64,000 nucleotides of DNA from Nitrosospira multiformis (GTDB lineage: Bacteria > Pseudomonadota > Gammaproteobacteria > Burkholderiales > Nitrosomonadaceae). The notes beneath the pieces were generated by a model, which made no database searches, was not told where the DNA came from, and worked only from the letters and a program-made list of their open reading frames with translations. The position numbers and the translations under genes were made by a program. The DNA is taken from assembly GCF_003050865.1 (NCBI RefSeq), contig NZ_QAOK01000008.1, positions 54,474-118,473 on the forward strand, read 5' to 3'. Positions 25,269-35,459 of the stretch are shown here, one piece after another. Position 1 is the stretch's first letter; every line of letters starts with the position of its first letter.

Positions 25269-27017
25269 ATGCCCAGCCATAACGCCGATATCGCCGCTGT
25301 CTTTGAAGAGATTGCCAATCTGCTCGAGATCGAAGGCGCAAACCCTTTTCGGATACGCGCCTACCGTAACGCAGCCCAGGCAATAGGCGCCCTTTCCACC
25401 GAAGCGTACGTGCTGCTCGAAAACAAGGAAGACCTGACAGAGCTTCCCGGCATAGGGCGCGATCTTGCAGGCAAGATCGAAGAAATTGTTGCCACCCGCC
25501 ATTGTACCTTGCTGGACCGGCTGCAAACTGAGCTTCCTCCTGCGGTCACCGAACTTCTGAAGGTTCCAGGCCTTGGCCCCAAGCGGGTCCGCCATCTGTA
25601 TCACGACCTCGATGTCCAGACTGTCGAGCAGCTCTACGGCGCGGCGCGCGACGGACGCATTCGTGCACTGCCCGGTTTTGGCGAGAAAACCGAGCTCAAC
25701 ATCCTTCAGGCGATCGAGGCGCATGCCGATCAGAAAGGGCGTTTCAAGCTGGCGGTGGCGGCACAATACGCGGAGCCGCTACGCGCGTTTCTGGCGGGCG
25801 TTCCCGGAGTCAAGGAAGCAACCGTGGCCGGCAGCTACAGGCGCATGCGCGAAACAGTGGGCGACCTCGATATCGTTGTCACAGCCGCACCGGGCAACGC
25901 TGTCATGGAGTGCTTCACCGGGTACGAAGAGGTCGCCGAAATACTTGCTGCCGGAGGCACTCGCGCCAGCGCGGTCCTGAAATGCGGCTTGCAGGTGGAC
26001 CTGCGCGTAGTCGCAGACAAAAGCTATGGTGCTGCCCTGCACTACTTTACCGGATCAAAAGCCCATAACGTTGCGGTACGTTATATCGCGCAGAAAAAAG
26101 GGTTGAAAGTCAACGAATACGGCGTGTTTCGGGGTAAAAACCGTATCGCGGGCGAGACCGAGGAATCGGTCTATCGTGCCGTCGGGCTATCCTTTATTCC
26201 ACCAGAGTTGCGCGAAAACAGGGGTGAAATAGACATGGCGCGAGTTCGGAAATTGCCACGTCTGGTGGAGCTGGGCGACTTGCGGGGTGATCTGCACGTC
26301 CACACAAAAGCCACGGACGGCCACAACACATTGCGCGAAATGGCGCTGGCCGGCAAATCGCATGGCCTGGAATACATTGCTGTCACGGATCATTCACGCG
26401 AACTGAGAGTCGCACGCGGCCTCGACCCTCTGCGGTTGAAGCGCCAGTGCGATGAAATCGACGCGCTTAATGAAGAGCTGGAAGGGATTACCCTGCTCAA
26501 GGGAATCGAGGTGGACATCCTGGAGGATGGCACGCTGGATCTGCCGAATCACGTTCTGGCGCAACTCGATCTGGTTGTAGGGGCGATCCACAGCAAGTTC
26601 GAGCTTCCGCGGGCGAGGCAAACCGAGCGGATACTGCGCGCAATGGAACATCCCCATTTCACCATTCTTGCGCATCCCAACGGTCGCCTCATCCCGCAAC
26701 GCCCGCCTTGTGATATCGATATGCCCCGCATTATCCGGGAGGCGGGACGCCGCGGATGCTTCCTCGAACTCAATGCCCAACCCGAGCGGCTGGATTTGTT
26801 CGATATCTACTGCCAGATGGCCAAGGAGGAAGGGGTGCTGGTCAGCGTCAATTCCGATGCCCACAGCACTTTTGATTTCGTGAACCTGCACTTTGGCATC
26901 GGTCAGGCAAGGCGCGGGTGGCTGGAAAAACAGAATGTGCTCAACACCCGCTCTCTTGAGGAATTGCGGATACTCATTGCCCGCGCGATGCAGCACCCAA
27001 CACGTACGGCCGTATAA
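25269..27017 (+). CDS. polX: PolX: DNA polymerase beta-like / PHP 3'-5' exonuclease
   Basis: About 582 residues from ATG 25269 (a GTG at 25197 is also in frame). The N-terminus is helix-hairpin-helix rich (LTELPGIGRDLAGKIEEIV, LKVPGLGPKRVRHLYHDL), then the X-family polymerase domain with GSYRRMRETVGDLDIVV. The C-terminal PHP exonuclease carries DLHVHTKATDGHNT, TDHS, HPNGR and NSDAHS. It fills and trims gaps in base excision repair. It faces away from the archease gene. Confidence 0.93.
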   Translation: MPSHNADIAAVFEEIANLLEIEGANPFRIRAYRNAAQAIGALSTEAYVLLENKEDLTELPGIGRDLAGKIEEIVATRHCTLLDRLQTELPPAVTELLKVPGLGPKRVRHLYHDLDVQTVEQLYGAARDGRIRALPGFGEKTELNILQAIEAHADQKGRFKLAVAAQYAEPLRAFLAGVPGVKEATVAGSYRRMRETVGDLDIVVTAAPGNAVMECFTGYEEVAEILAAGGTRASAVLKCGLQVDLRVVADKSYGAALHYFTGSKAHNVAVRYIAQKKGLKVNEYGVFRGKNRIAGETEESVYRAVGLSFIPPELRENRGEIDMARVRKLPRLVELGDLRGDLHVHTKATDGHNTLREMALAGKSHGLEYIAVTDHSRELRVARGLDPLRLKRQCDEIDALNEELEGITLLKGIEVDILEDGTLDLPNHVLAQLDLVVGAIHSKFELPRARQTERILRAMEHPHFTILAHPNGRLIPQRPPCDIDMPRIIREAGRRGCFLELNAQPERLDLFDIYCQMAKEEGVLVSVNSDAHSTFDFVNLHFGIGQARRGWLEKQNVLNTRSLEELRILIARAMQHPTRTAV

Positions 27018-27106
27018 ACGTCAATCAAGCGTCAAATCCGATCATGTAAAAATGCCCGGTAAAAAATTCACCTATACTGAAAATAAACTCGTGAGCGGGA
27101 GCAGCC

Positions 27107-27733
27107 ATGTATTTTGAAAATCGCGCGGCAGCAGCCAGGAAGCTTGCGGAGGCGCTTTCCGAATACCGCGGTAAAAATCCGCTGGTTCTGGCTATTCCCA
27201 GAGGCGCAGTGCCAATGGCCAGAATTATTGCCGATGAGCTGAAAGGTGAACTGGACGTGGTGCTGGTGCGTAAAGTACGGGCGCCAGGCAATCCCGAATT
27301 CGCGATCGGTTCCGTCGACGAAACCGGCTGGGTTTATCTTACGAGTTATGCCAGCGATGTGGGCGCGGACGAGAAATACATCAAGGATGAAGTTTCCACG
27401 CAACTGGAAACGATACGGCAGCGCCGGGCTCAATATACCCCGGTACGGCCGCCGATCGATCCCGCCGGACGAATAGTGATCGTAGTCGATGATGGGCTGG
27501 CTACCGGTTCGACCATGATAGCCGCGTTGCATGCGCTCCGGGCGAAGAAACCGGAGGAATTGATCTGCGCGGTACCCGTGGCCCCACCCGATACGGTGGA
27601 GAAAGTGCGCAACAGTGCTGACCGCGTAGTATGTCTTTCCAGTCCCATCAACTTCTACGCTGTGGCGCAGTTTTACATGGATTTTCCACAGATAACGGAT
27701 GAAGAGGTTATCGCCGTGCTTGCAGCCGTTTGA
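27107..27733 (+). CDS. phosphoribosyltransferase-fold protein
   Basis: 208 residues. The PRPP motif IVIVVDDGLATGSTMIAAL is intact and the N-terminus (LVLAIPRGAVPMARIIADEL) gives the usual Rossmann-like start. This family (ComF/erythromycin-esterase-linked PRTase) is widespread and unassigned. It is 28 bases upstream of an acidic repeat protein in the same direction; the pair may be one transcript. Not one of the known purine or pyrimidine PRTases. Confidence 0.85.
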   Translation: MYFENRAAAARKLAEALSEYRGKNPLVLAIPRGAVPMARIIADELKGELDVVLVRKVRAPGNPEFAIGSVDETGWVYLTSYASDVGADEKYIKDEVSTQLETIRQRRAQYTPVRPPIDPAGRIVIVVDDGLATGSTMIAALHALRAKKPEELICAVPVAPPDTVEKVRNSADRVVCLSSPINFYAVAQFYMDFPQITDEEVIAVLAAV

Positions 27734-27761
27734 CTTCCCAACATGAATCCAGGATAAGACC

Positions 27762-28262
27762 ATGATACGTTATCCAGTAGATGTTGATACCCGGGTCAGC
27801 CCCAATCTCTCGCTGCTTATCGACAGCCGGGTCAACGATCCCGATGCGGAGCAGCCTGTTACGCTTGCCACAGTGCGAGCTTTCATCGCCGGTCTGCTGC
27901 CTTCTGCATTGGATGAGGCTGAGCGATTGCACCATTTCGACATGGATGCCTCACTCCTTGACGAACTCGATGTGCTGATCGAGGAATATGGAGGAGATGC
28001 GCTTGCCATTGATTTTGTGAGAAGCGATGCGAGCGAAGCGCTTACACGGGCAATAGAAGCCGTAGTCGATGACGAAAATCGTGAAAATCCTCCCACGCTC
28101 GGCGCAGTGCGAGACGCCATCACCGGTGGCCTTACTGCAAAACTGGTTGGCGACGGTGTTCTGGAGGATGATGAGGATGACACCTTGCTTGCGGAGATCG
28201 ATGCGCTGATCAGACGTAATGGTCCCGACGCCCTGGCGGAAGAATTTATCCGTTACGAATAG
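27762..28262 (+). CDS. acidic protein of two tandem ~75-residue repeats
   Basis: 166 residues, unrecognised. Residues 14-88 and 91-166 align along their length: EQPVTLATVRAFIAGLL with ENPPTLGAVRDAITGGL, LLDELDVLIEEYGGDALAIDFVR with LLAEIDALIRRNGPDALAEEFIR. The repeats are helical and strongly acidic. No signal peptide or membrane segment. Downstream of the PRTase-fold gene. It resembles a duplicated helical binding module; function unknown. Confidence 0.75.
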   Translation: MIRYPVDVDTRVSPNLSLLIDSRVNDPDAEQPVTLATVRAFIAGLLPSALDEAERLHHFDMDASLLDELDVLIEEYGGDALAIDFVRSDASEALTRAIEAVVDDENRENPPTLGAVRDAITGGLTAKLVGDGVLEDDEDDTLLAEIDALIRRNGPDALAEEFIRYE

Positions 28263-28435
28263 TCATTTCCTCCTCCTGCCCCCGACAAACAGGTCGGACA
28301 CCATTAAGAATCCGAGTCTGATCCAGATTCTCCATATTCCCGGTCCGAGGTTCTTTCGGTCAAACAAAAGGTTACAATAACAGTTCTTGAACAGCATGGA
28401 CGCGCCGTCCGCCCGCGGCGTGGAGGAGCCAACCC

Positions 28436-29182
28436 TTGGGAAAATCTTCGACACAACGACAGGACGCGCTTGACCTGAAACCGGCGATACTGGAGTTACG
28501 TCATATCGGCAAAGCATACTCCAGCGCCGGGGATGGACGACAGGTGCTGACGGATCTGTCCTATACCTTGAGGGCGGGTGAATACGTGGCGATCATGGGT
28601 GAGTCCGGTGTCGGAAAATCCACGCTGCTGAATCTGATTGCCGGCCTGGATACGCCCGATACAGGCGAGATACTGATTGACAATATTACTCTGTCATCAC
28701 TGGACGATGATGCCGCCACCCGCTTGCGGCGCAGGGAATTCGGCTTCATTTTCCAGGCATTTCACGTCCTGCCGCACCTGACCCTGAGCCAGAACATAGC
28801 CCTGCCCCTGCTTCTGAATGATCTTCCTGTCGAAGGTGCGGAACACATGCTGGATTCAGTAGGCCTGGCTGGCCGGGGCCACCATTTTCCCCGTCACCTG
28901 TCGGGCGGAGAATTACAGCGCATCGCAATCGCCCGTGCGCTGGTACATCGACCGAAATTGATTCTCGCTGATGAACCCACAGGCAACCTGGACCCCGATA
29001 CGGCGCACGATATCCTCATGCTCATGCGTCGGGAGATCAAGGCGAATAGCGCTTCCGGCATTATTGTCACCCATTCGCATGCCGCCGCGGCAACAGCAGA
29101 CTGCGTTCTCGTGCTGACAAAGGATGGGCTGCATCCCTTTGTAGCGGAAAAGGCTGCGGACTTGCCGAAGCAAATAAAATGA
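28436..29182 (+). CDS. ABC transporter ATP-binding protein, AttE/LolD type
   Basis: 248 residues. Walker [10 protein letters not shown], signature [12 protein letters not shown], Walker [13 protein letters not shown], with His in the switch (VTHSH). It starts at TTG 28436, nine bases after GGAGG; no ATG in frame fits better. It overlaps the permease by four bases. The operon ends in an AttH-like lipocalin, matching AttEFGH, an exporter set found with antibiotic or lipid export in several Gram-negatives. It belongs to the MacB/LolD subgroup that pulls substrates from the outer leaflet of the inner membrane. Confidence 0.9.
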   Translation: MGKSSTQRQDALDLKPAILELRHIGKAYSSAGDGRQVLTDLSYTLRAGEYVAIMGESGVGKSTLLNLIAGLDTPDTGEILIDNITLSSLDDDAATRLRRREFGFIFQAFHVLPHLTLSQNIALPLLLNDLPVEGAEHMLDSVGLAGRGHHFPRHLSGGELQRIAIARALVHRPKLILADEPTGNLDPDTAHDILMLMRREIKANSASGIIVTHSHAAAATADCVLVLTKDGLHPFVAEKAADLPKQIK

Positions 29183-31746
29183 GGTGGCGCAATAAGGCCA
29201 TGCTCGCTCGTTGGCTGCTATCAGGCGAATGGCAGGCTCACAAGGTTCAGTCAGGCGTCGCCGTGCTCGCAATCGCGATCGGGGTGGCACTCGGGTTTGC
29301 CATTCACCTCATCAATACAGCCGCCTTCAACGAATTTTCCGCTGCCGCGCACAGCCTTTCCGGCGAGTCGGATCTTGAAGTGCGCGGGCCGCAAGCCACA
29401 ATCGACGAATCGATTTATCCACTGCTGGCAGAGCACGAGGATGTCGAGCTGGCAAATCCCGTACTGGAACTCGACGTCGCCCTCCCCACCCATTCGAAGG
29501 AACGCAAAGACGCCACCCTGAAAATTCTCGGGCTGGATATTTTTCGCGCTTCGGTCATGGCGCCCGACCTGATCGGCATTCCGGCGGAAGACAAGCTGTT
29601 CGATGTCCTTGCGGATGACGCCATTTTCCTCTCTCCTGCCGCCATGGAGTGGCTAGGGGTAAAGCAAGGCGACATCCTGAACCTGAGTGTAGGCACCCAG
29701 ACAGTTGCACTGCGGGTTGCCGGGGGCTTGCGCAGGGCGCGGGCGGGACAGCGCATTGGCGTAATGGATATTGCCACGGCGCAATGGCGGTTTCATCGTC
29801 TCGGCCAGTTATCGCGCGTCGAGTTGAAACTGCTTCCCGGCACTGATAAAGCTGCATTCAAGGCGGAACTCGAGCAGGAACTGGAGCCCCAAAGCCAATA
29901 CCTTGTTGCCGAACCCACCACCCGGGAAACCCGGGTGGCAAACATGTCGCGTGCCTATCGGGTAAACCTGAACGTGCTTGCGATGGTAGCGCTATTTACC
30001 GGCACCTTTCTGGTATTCTCCACCCAGGCGCTATCCATTGTCCGGCGAAGACATCAGTTCGCCCTGTTGCGGGTGCTCGGCTTCACGCGCAAACAAATGC
30101 TGGGACAGGTTTTATGGGAGGGGGCCATTCTTGGCTTCGTCGGGTCGGTGCTCGGCCTTGCTCTCGGCTATGCCACGGCCACCAGCGCGTTGCATTATTT
30201 TGGCGGAGACCTCGGAGGCGGTTTTTTCCCGGGAATAAAACCCGTCATGCATTTCGACCCTGCGGCTGCAATAGTCTTTTTCATTCTGGGAGTGGGCATT
30301 ACCTTGCTTGGCAGCGCTGCTCCCGCCTGGGAAGCAGCCAGGGCTCTTCCAGCGCCCGCCCTGAAATCCGGAAGCGAAGATACGGCGCTCGCCAGGCTGG
30401 AGAATCCGTGGCCGGGGTTACTTTTCCTTGCTTCGGGCATCCTGTTTACCCGATTGCCGCCAATTTTCGATTTGCCGATTTTCGGTTATCTTGCCGTAGC
30501 GCAACTGCTGACGGGCGGCATTATTCTCATGCCGCCCCTTTCTGCACTCATTTTCACTGCCGTATTCCGTATGGTGCAGCATGCGAGCCACGCCAGGCCG
30601 GTGCTGACCACGGCATTGGCGCGGCTCGCCAATGCTCCCAATCAGGCCGCGATCGCCCTCGGGGGCATACTGGCAAGCTTTACCCTGATGGTCGCCATGG
30701 CGATCATGGTTACAAGTTTTCGCGTATCGGTCGATGACTGGTTGAGGCACATCCTGCCTGCCGATCTGTATGTCGAAACCGCAGCGAGTGGAGATACGCG
30801 GGGCCTCATCCCGGATGAGATGAAAGCACTGGCAGAAACGCCGGGTCTCGTGCGAGTGGACTTTTTCCGCTCCTCCAAACTGATGCTTGATCCAAGCCGG
30901 CCCAATATCACGCTGATCGCACGTCCCATCGATATATCCGAGCCCGGAAATACGTTGCCGTTGACAGGCGAATCGATTCCGGTCGCCCAGCTTCCGAAAG
31001 GTGCGATTCCGATCTGGGTTTCCGAACCCATGGTGGATTTATACGGTTATACGCCCGGCAAGCACGTCACGCTACCCATCGCTATGCCCGCGCGCACGTT
31101 TATCGTGGCAGGAGTGTGGCGCGACTACGGGCGGCAATTCGGCGCGATACAGATGCGCCTGGCGGATTATCAGGCGCTGACGGACGACCTGCTCGTGAAT
31201 GATGCCGCGCTTTGGCTGGAGCAAGGGGTGGCGCCGGAGCAGGTAATCGAGTCGATGAGGCAGCTCCCGTTTGGCAATGCGCTGGAGTTTTCAGATCCGG
31301 GGCAAATACGCGCGCTCAGCCTGAATATTTTTGACCGCAGCTTTGCCGTAACCTATCTGCTGGAAGGTGTGGCAATCATCATTGGCCTGCTTGGTGTTGC
31401 GGCGAGCTTTTCGGCGCAGGCCCTGGCGCGCATCAAGGAATTTGGAATGCTGCGTCATGTCGGCATGACACGGCGCCAGATACTCGGCATGCTGGCAATA
31501 GAAGGGGGTCTGCTGACAGCGCTCGGCGTTCTGCTCGGCTTTGTGCTTGGAGGATGTATCAGCCTGATCCTGGTCTTTATCGTGAATCCCCAATCGTTCC
31601 ACTGGACCATGCAATTGAGTCTTCCCTGGAGGAGTCTCTTGAGCGTGGCGCTGATGCTGATGTTTCTGGCTGCGTTCACGGCGGTGGCATCGGGACGCCA
31701 TGCAGTTTCGGGTAATGCGGTACGCGCAGTAAGGGAGGACTGGTAA
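29179..31746 (+). CDS. FtsX-like ABC permease, two-domain (AttF/G type)
   Basis: 855 residues, with two FtsX/MacB permease domains in one chain: hydrophobic segments near the N-terminus, then a large periplasmic loop, a triple membrane group (about 265-375), further segments (about 405-460 and 500-520), a second loop, and a final triple group (about 725-850). Many homologues split this into two genes (AttF and AttG); here they are fused. ATG 29179 overlaps the ATPase stop. Confidence 0.88.
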   Translation: MRWRNKAMLARWLLSGEWQAHKVQSGVAVLAIAIGVALGFAIHLINTAAFNEFSAAAHSLSGESDLEVRGPQATIDESIYPLLAEHEDVELANPVLELDVALPTHSKERKDATLKILGLDIFRASVMAPDLIGIPAEDKLFDVLADDAIFLSPAAMEWLGVKQGDILNLSVGTQTVALRVAGGLRRARAGQRIGVMDIATAQWRFHRLGQLSRVELKLLPGTDKAAFKAELEQELEPQSQYLVAEPTTRETRVANMSRAYRVNLNVLAMVALFTGTFLVFSTQALSIVRRRHQFALLRVLGFTRKQMLGQVLWEGAILGFVGSVLGLALGYATATSALHYFGGDLGGGFFPGIKPVMHFDPAAAIVFFILGVGITLLGSAAPAWEAARALPAPALKSGSEDTALARLENPWPGLLFLASGILFTRLPPIFDLPIFGYLAVAQLLTGGIILMPPLSALIFTAVFRMVQHASHARPVLTTALARLANAPNQAAIALGGILASFTLMVAMAIMVTSFRVSVDDWLRHILPADLYVETAASGDTRGLIPDEMKALAETPGLVRVDFFRSSKLMLDPSRPNITLIARPIDISEPGNTLPLTGESIPVAQLPKGAIPIWVSEPMVDLYGYTPGKHVTLPIAMPARTFIVAGVWRDYGRQFGAIQMRLADYQALTDDLLVNDAALWLEQGVAPEQVIESMRQLPFGNALEFSDPGQIRALSLNIFDRSFAVTYLLEGVAIIIGLLGVAASFSAQALARIKEFGMLRHVGMTRRQILGMLAIEGGLLTALGVLLGFVLGGCISLILVFIVNPQSFHWTMQLSLPWRSLLSVALMLMFLAAFTAVASGRHAVSGNAVRAVREDW

Positions 31747-32906
31747 TGCGAGCCGTAAAGCGTAATGCCGGATATTTCGCCTGTTCCTGCAAACAAGGGG
31801 GGCGCCACGCCGGATTCAAATGGCTGAGTGGAACCGCTTTCCTTGTTGCGGCTTTGTTCCTTGCTTTCTTTACCGCCGGCTACGTTCTGGCGGAACGGCC
31901 ACAGCTATCACCGGTAGTTCGAAACGTGCCCCTTGTGTTCCCGCGGGATTTCGGGGCGCATCCTGGCTTCAGAAATGAGTGGTGGTATGTAACCGGCTGG
32001 CTGGAAACGCCCGAAAAAGAACCGCTTGGCTTCCAGATCACTTTTTTCCGCGTGGCGACCGAACATGATCGCGCCAACCCCAGCCGCTTTGCCCCCCGAG
32101 ACCTCATCATTGCACACGCCGCGTTGTCTGATCCGGCAGCGGGTAAACTCCTGCATGACCAGAAAAGCGCACGGGATGGTTTTGGTCTGGCGTATACCAC
32201 GGAGGGCAACACGAACGTCAAACTGGACGACTGGTTTATGTTGCGGGAGGAAAACGGGCGCTACCAGACCCGCATAAAAGCAGACAATTTCCAGCTCGAT
32301 TTTTCGCTGACGCCCGCGCAATCCCCCATGTTGCAAGACCTCAACGGTTTTTCCAGGAAAGGGCCGCAACCTGAGCAGGCGAGCTATTACTACAGCGAGC
32401 CTCACCTGCGGGTAAGCGGGAAGGTAACTCGCGATGGCGAGGAGATCGCCGTGAAGGGCATCGCGTGGCTCGACCATGAGTGGTCTACTGCCTACCTCGA
32501 TCCGAAAGCGGTGGGATGGGATTGGGTTGGCGCCAATCTTGATGACGGATCAGCCCTGATGGCGTTTCAGATTCGCGGCAAGGACGGCAGCAAGGTCTGG
32601 GCGTATGCCGGTATTCGAGAGCCGTCAGGGCAGTTCACGCGGTTTGAACCTGATCAGGTAAGCTTTGAGCCGCAACGCACCTGGCATTCAACACGCACCA
32701 ACACCACCTATCCGGTGCAAATACAAATTCAGACCAGCACTACCGTCTGGGTGCTCACACCCCTGATGGATGACCAGGAACTGGATTCGCGGCAATCCAC
32801 CGGTGCAGTTTATTGGGAAGGCGCTGTGACCGTAACCCGCGACGGCAAACCCGCAGGGCGCGGCTATCTCGAGCTGACCGGCTACGTGGAGCCGCTGAGT
32901 CTCTGA
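31746..32906 (+). CDS. AttH-like lipocalin (CrtC/hydroxyneurosporene synthase fold)
   Basis: 386 residues. The start overlaps the permease stop by one base. An N-terminal membrane segment or signal (about residues 26-48) precedes the AttH domain, with FRNEWWYVTGWLETP, FQITFFR, LIIAHAALSDP, GIAWLDHEWSTAYLD and YWEGAVTV as recognisable family pieces. Lipocalins of this kind bind a hydrophobic ligand in the periplasm, here probably the one moved by the transporter. Confidence 0.88.
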   Translation: MRAVKRNAGYFACSCKQGGRHAGFKWLSGTAFLVAALFLAFFTAGYVLAERPQLSPVVRNVPLVFPRDFGAHPGFRNEWWYVTGWLETPEKEPLGFQITFFRVATEHDRANPSRFAPRDLIIAHAALSDPAAGKLLHDQKSARDGFGLAYTTEGNTNVKLDDWFMLREENGRYQTRIKADNFQLDFSLTPAQSPMLQDLNGFSRKGPQPEQASYYYSEPHLRVSGKVTRDGEEIAVKGIAWLDHEWSTAYLDPKAVGWDWVGANLDDGSALMAFQIRGKDGSKVWAYAGIREPSGQFTRFEPDQVSFEPQRTWHSTRTNTTYPVQIQIQTSTTVWVLTPLMDDQELDSRQSTGAVYWEGAVTVTRDGKPAGRGYLELTGYVEPLSL

Positions 32907-32927
32907 GCATTCAAAACCTTCGTCCTC

Positions 32928-33701
32928 CTACATATTCCTGCTCTTCCTGATTACATCATAGGCAGCCTGCACTTCCTGGGCTTTAGCAGTGGCCATTGCA
33001 ATCATATCTTCCGGCATGCCCTGCCCTATCAATTTATCAGGATGATACTGACTCATCAGCTTGCGATAGGCGCGCTTGACTTCCTGGTCGCTGCTTTCCC
33101 TGGTCACCCCCAGTGCTTTATAGGCATCGTCAAGAGTGGTAGCCGAGGGTGGCTGCCCCCTCGCAAAATGCGACTGACTCAGCACCATGTCCAGCAGTTG
33201 GCGGAATGCGGACGAATCATAGCCAAGATAGCGCGCCACGTCTCTTAACAGGCTCTCCTCGGCTGCGTCCATGCGCCCGTCCGCCACTGCCATGACGATA
33301 AGATAAACCAGAAGCATCTGCACAAGGTTATGGGTGTGCCCGCAAACAATCATGAACTCATTCAGCTTGGGCGCGTGATCAAAATCAGGCGTTGTGCCCT
33401 GTTTGAAAAGCGCAATCGCTCTCTGCCGATGCTCCGCCGACATTCCCAGCTTCTGTATGAAGCCTTCAACATGGCTAATCTCCTCCTGGGAAATATGCCC
33501 GTCTGCCTTGGCAAGTTTTCCCATGAGTATGAAAACCGTTTCGAGAAAAACCGTTTGCCGCTGGGCGCTTGTAAACGGATTGATCGCACCTGCGCCGTAC
33601 GCACGATAACGATCGATGAAGCTGCCAGCGATGTATCCAAGAAATGCGCCGAAAATACCGAAGAAGTAAAAACCCAACAGGGCTAAAATTATTTTGAACA
33701 A
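32928..33701 (-). CDS. djlA: DjlA-type co-chaperone (TerB plus J domain)
   Basis: 257 residues from a TTG at 33701, with AAAGGAAG upstream; the longer frame to 33734 adds polar residues before the membrane segment. Order: a single N-terminal membrane anchor (ALLGFYFFGIFGAFLGYIAG), a TerB-like acidic helical domain (about 50-170), and a C-terminal J domain with HPD in SQYHPDKLIG. DjlA stimulates DnaK at the inner membrane. Matches the usual length. Confidence 0.85.
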   Translation of the reverse strand: MFKIILALLGFYFFGIFGAFLGYIAGSFIDRYRAYGAGAINPFTSAQRQTVFLETVFILMGKLAKADGHISQEEISHVEGFIQKLGMSAEHRQRAIALFKQGTTPDFDHAPKLNEFMIVCGHTHNLVQMLLVYLIVMAVADGRMDAAEESLLRDVARYLGYDSSAFRQLLDMVLSQSHFARGQPPSATTLDDAYKALGVTRESSDQEVKRAYRKLMSQYHPDKLIGQGMPEDMIAMATAKAQEVQAAYDVIRKSRNM

Positions 33702-33981
33702 GCGAGCTTCCTTTGACGGACATGAAAACGGCAAAAAAGTGATTCGGTGCGCCGTTATTCCTGGGGAAAGAATAATGATGAGTGAAATAATATCAGTAAA
33801 TGCCTCTGCGCCATGCTGAACCTTTTTCCCCTGTCGAACAGTACCGGTCCGTTACAGCCTGGCACGACAATGAGCACAACAATGAGGCAGCAAGACAAGC
33901 CAGACAATGAATGGACCAGGCTTTGCCATCCACGAGTAAATGACGGAAAGAACCTGCCATGAAAGTGACACAGGAGGAATC

Positions 33982-34707
33982 ATGATCGAACTGCATTCCA
34001 GTCCAACCCCGAACGGCCAGAAAGTGATGATCATGCTGGAAGAAATCGGAATCGAATGGAAACACATCGATGTCGATATCAATGTAGGGGAGCAATTCCA
34101 GCCCGGGCATCTGAAACTCAATCCCAATAACAAGATCCCCGCAATCGTGGATACGGAGGGTCCAGGGGGCGGTTCATACACAATGATGGAATCGGGCGCG
34201 ATTCTCGTTTATCTCGCCGAGAAAACAGGCAGATTCCTGCCCAAGGATGTGCGTAAGCGTTATGACACCCTGCAATGGTTGTTCTTCCAGGTTGCGCATA
34301 TCGGCCCCATGTTCGGGCAGGCGAACCATTTCAATCGGCAGGCCAGGGACAATCAGTACGCGCGGGACAGGTACAACAATGAGTCGCTTCGCCTCTATCG
34401 AGTGCTGGAAAACCGGCTGGGTGAATCCGCGTGGCTCGGGTGCGATGAATATTCAATTGCCGATATCGCCACCTACCCCTGGTGCAAAGGCCACGGCGAA
34501 CGCGGTATCGACAAAACCACCTTCCCGAGCTTCATGCGCTGGTTCGAGAGCATGGAAGCACGTCCCGCGGTCCAGCGCAATAATGAAATGGCAGCCGAAA
34601 TTCGGGCCCGAATGGAAAAGGCGGCAAAGGACAAGCCTGTTATCAATATGTATGACACCAGGGATAATGCCGAGCGGCTTGTCCGGGCGACGTCGCGCAA
34701 GCCATGA
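33982..34707 (+). CDS. glutathione S-transferase family protein, YfcG-like
   Basis: 241 residues from ATG 33982, which has GGAGGAATC just before it. The thioredoxin-fold domain starts ELHSSPTPNGQKVMIMLEE, with PNNKIPAIVD and MESGAILVYLAEK (the cis-Pro and glutathione-binding motifs). The helical domain follows with WLFFQVAHIGPMFGQANHF, a YfcG/Ure2-like feature. Probably a disulphide-bond reductase using two glutathiones. No partner gene adjacent. Confidence 0.9.
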   Translation: MIELHSSPTPNGQKVMIMLEEIGIEWKHIDVDINVGEQFQPGHLKLNPNNKIPAIVDTEGPGGGSYTMMESGAILVYLAEKTGRFLPKDVRKRYDTLQWLFFQVAHIGPMFGQANHFNRQARDNQYARDRYNNESLRLYRVLENRLGESAWLGCDEYSIADIATYPWCKGHGERGIDKTTFPSFMRWFESMEARPAVQRNNEMAAEIRARMEKAAKDKPVINMYDTRDNAERLVRATSRKP

Positions 34708-35039
34708 GAAAGGCATGAGAAATGTTATCTGGCACTGCGCAATTTGCGGCCCTAACGCTTGCCCCTTTCAGAGCAAGCGGTTCAAACAGGCCAGGCGACG
34801 GTTTACTGGCAGTTTTTGCTGTTATAGATAGTCGTAAGCGCACTCCTCCTGTCACTGATCAACCGGGTTGCCTCCCCGGCATCGTAATAGGTATAGGCCA
34901 GGCCCGGAAGCCACAAAAGAGCCGCTGCAACATTGGTTCCAGTAACTCCTTTCTTTGAATCTATGTCAGCTTGTGTTCGGATTCGATTATTCCGTCAATT
35001 CCTCTGATTACAGGAAAAATAGCAATCCTCCAATAGCAT
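34708..35039. other. intergenic, convergent region
   Basis: 332 bases between the converging transferase and lipoprotein genes. No gene, repeat or clear terminator is seen. Base composition turns more AT-rich toward the lipoprotein operon. Confidence 0.4.
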
Positions 35040-35459
35040 TTATTCACCAGCATGAGCAGTAAGAAACAGCGACTTTTCCAAGGAAGAAAAGAAGTTTTGG
35101 TACTGTATTGGATCTTCCACTGGCGTTACGTTGAACTGTGCATTTGCGCGTACCAGCATTCGATCATTGCCTTTTGCCCGAGCTGAAACTGTTATTCTAA
35201 TTTTGTTTGCGTCTTGTTTCGTAGCACTTACGCTTCCTAGCATCAAATCCGCGCGATCAATTACGAAACCAAGATCTTGAAGAGTGGAGATCGTCGCCCT
35301 AAGCACCTTCTCTTTATCACCCGTATCAAATGTACGAGACTGATAACTGCGCTTCTGGAGTTGAGTCTCATCACCCATATCGAGAACACGCTGATTTGTA
35401 GTAGTGCAACCGCTGATCAATAAAGCCAATAGCAGCAGTATAGGAGATACGGATTTCAT
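35040..35459 (-). CDS. small lipoprotein, third gene of trio
   Basis: 139 residues. Signal and lipobox LLISGC give a lipidated Cys at 18. The mature part opens with MGDETQLQKRSYQSRTFDT and continues as a short alpha/beta domain (VLRATISTLQDLGFVIDRADLMLG) resembling a paralogue of the gene upstream, which shares the TLQDLGF/VLQDLGY motif and a C-terminal YQNFFSSLEKSLF. Overlaps that gene by four bases (35456-35459). Unknown function. Confidence 0.75.
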   Translation of the reverse strand: MKSVSPILLLLALLISGCTTTNQRVLDMGDETQLQKRSYQSRTFDTGDKEKVLRATISTLQDLGFVIDRADLMLGSVSATKQDANKIRITVSARAKGNDRMLVRANAQFNVTPVEDPIQYQNFFSSLEKSLFLTAHAGE

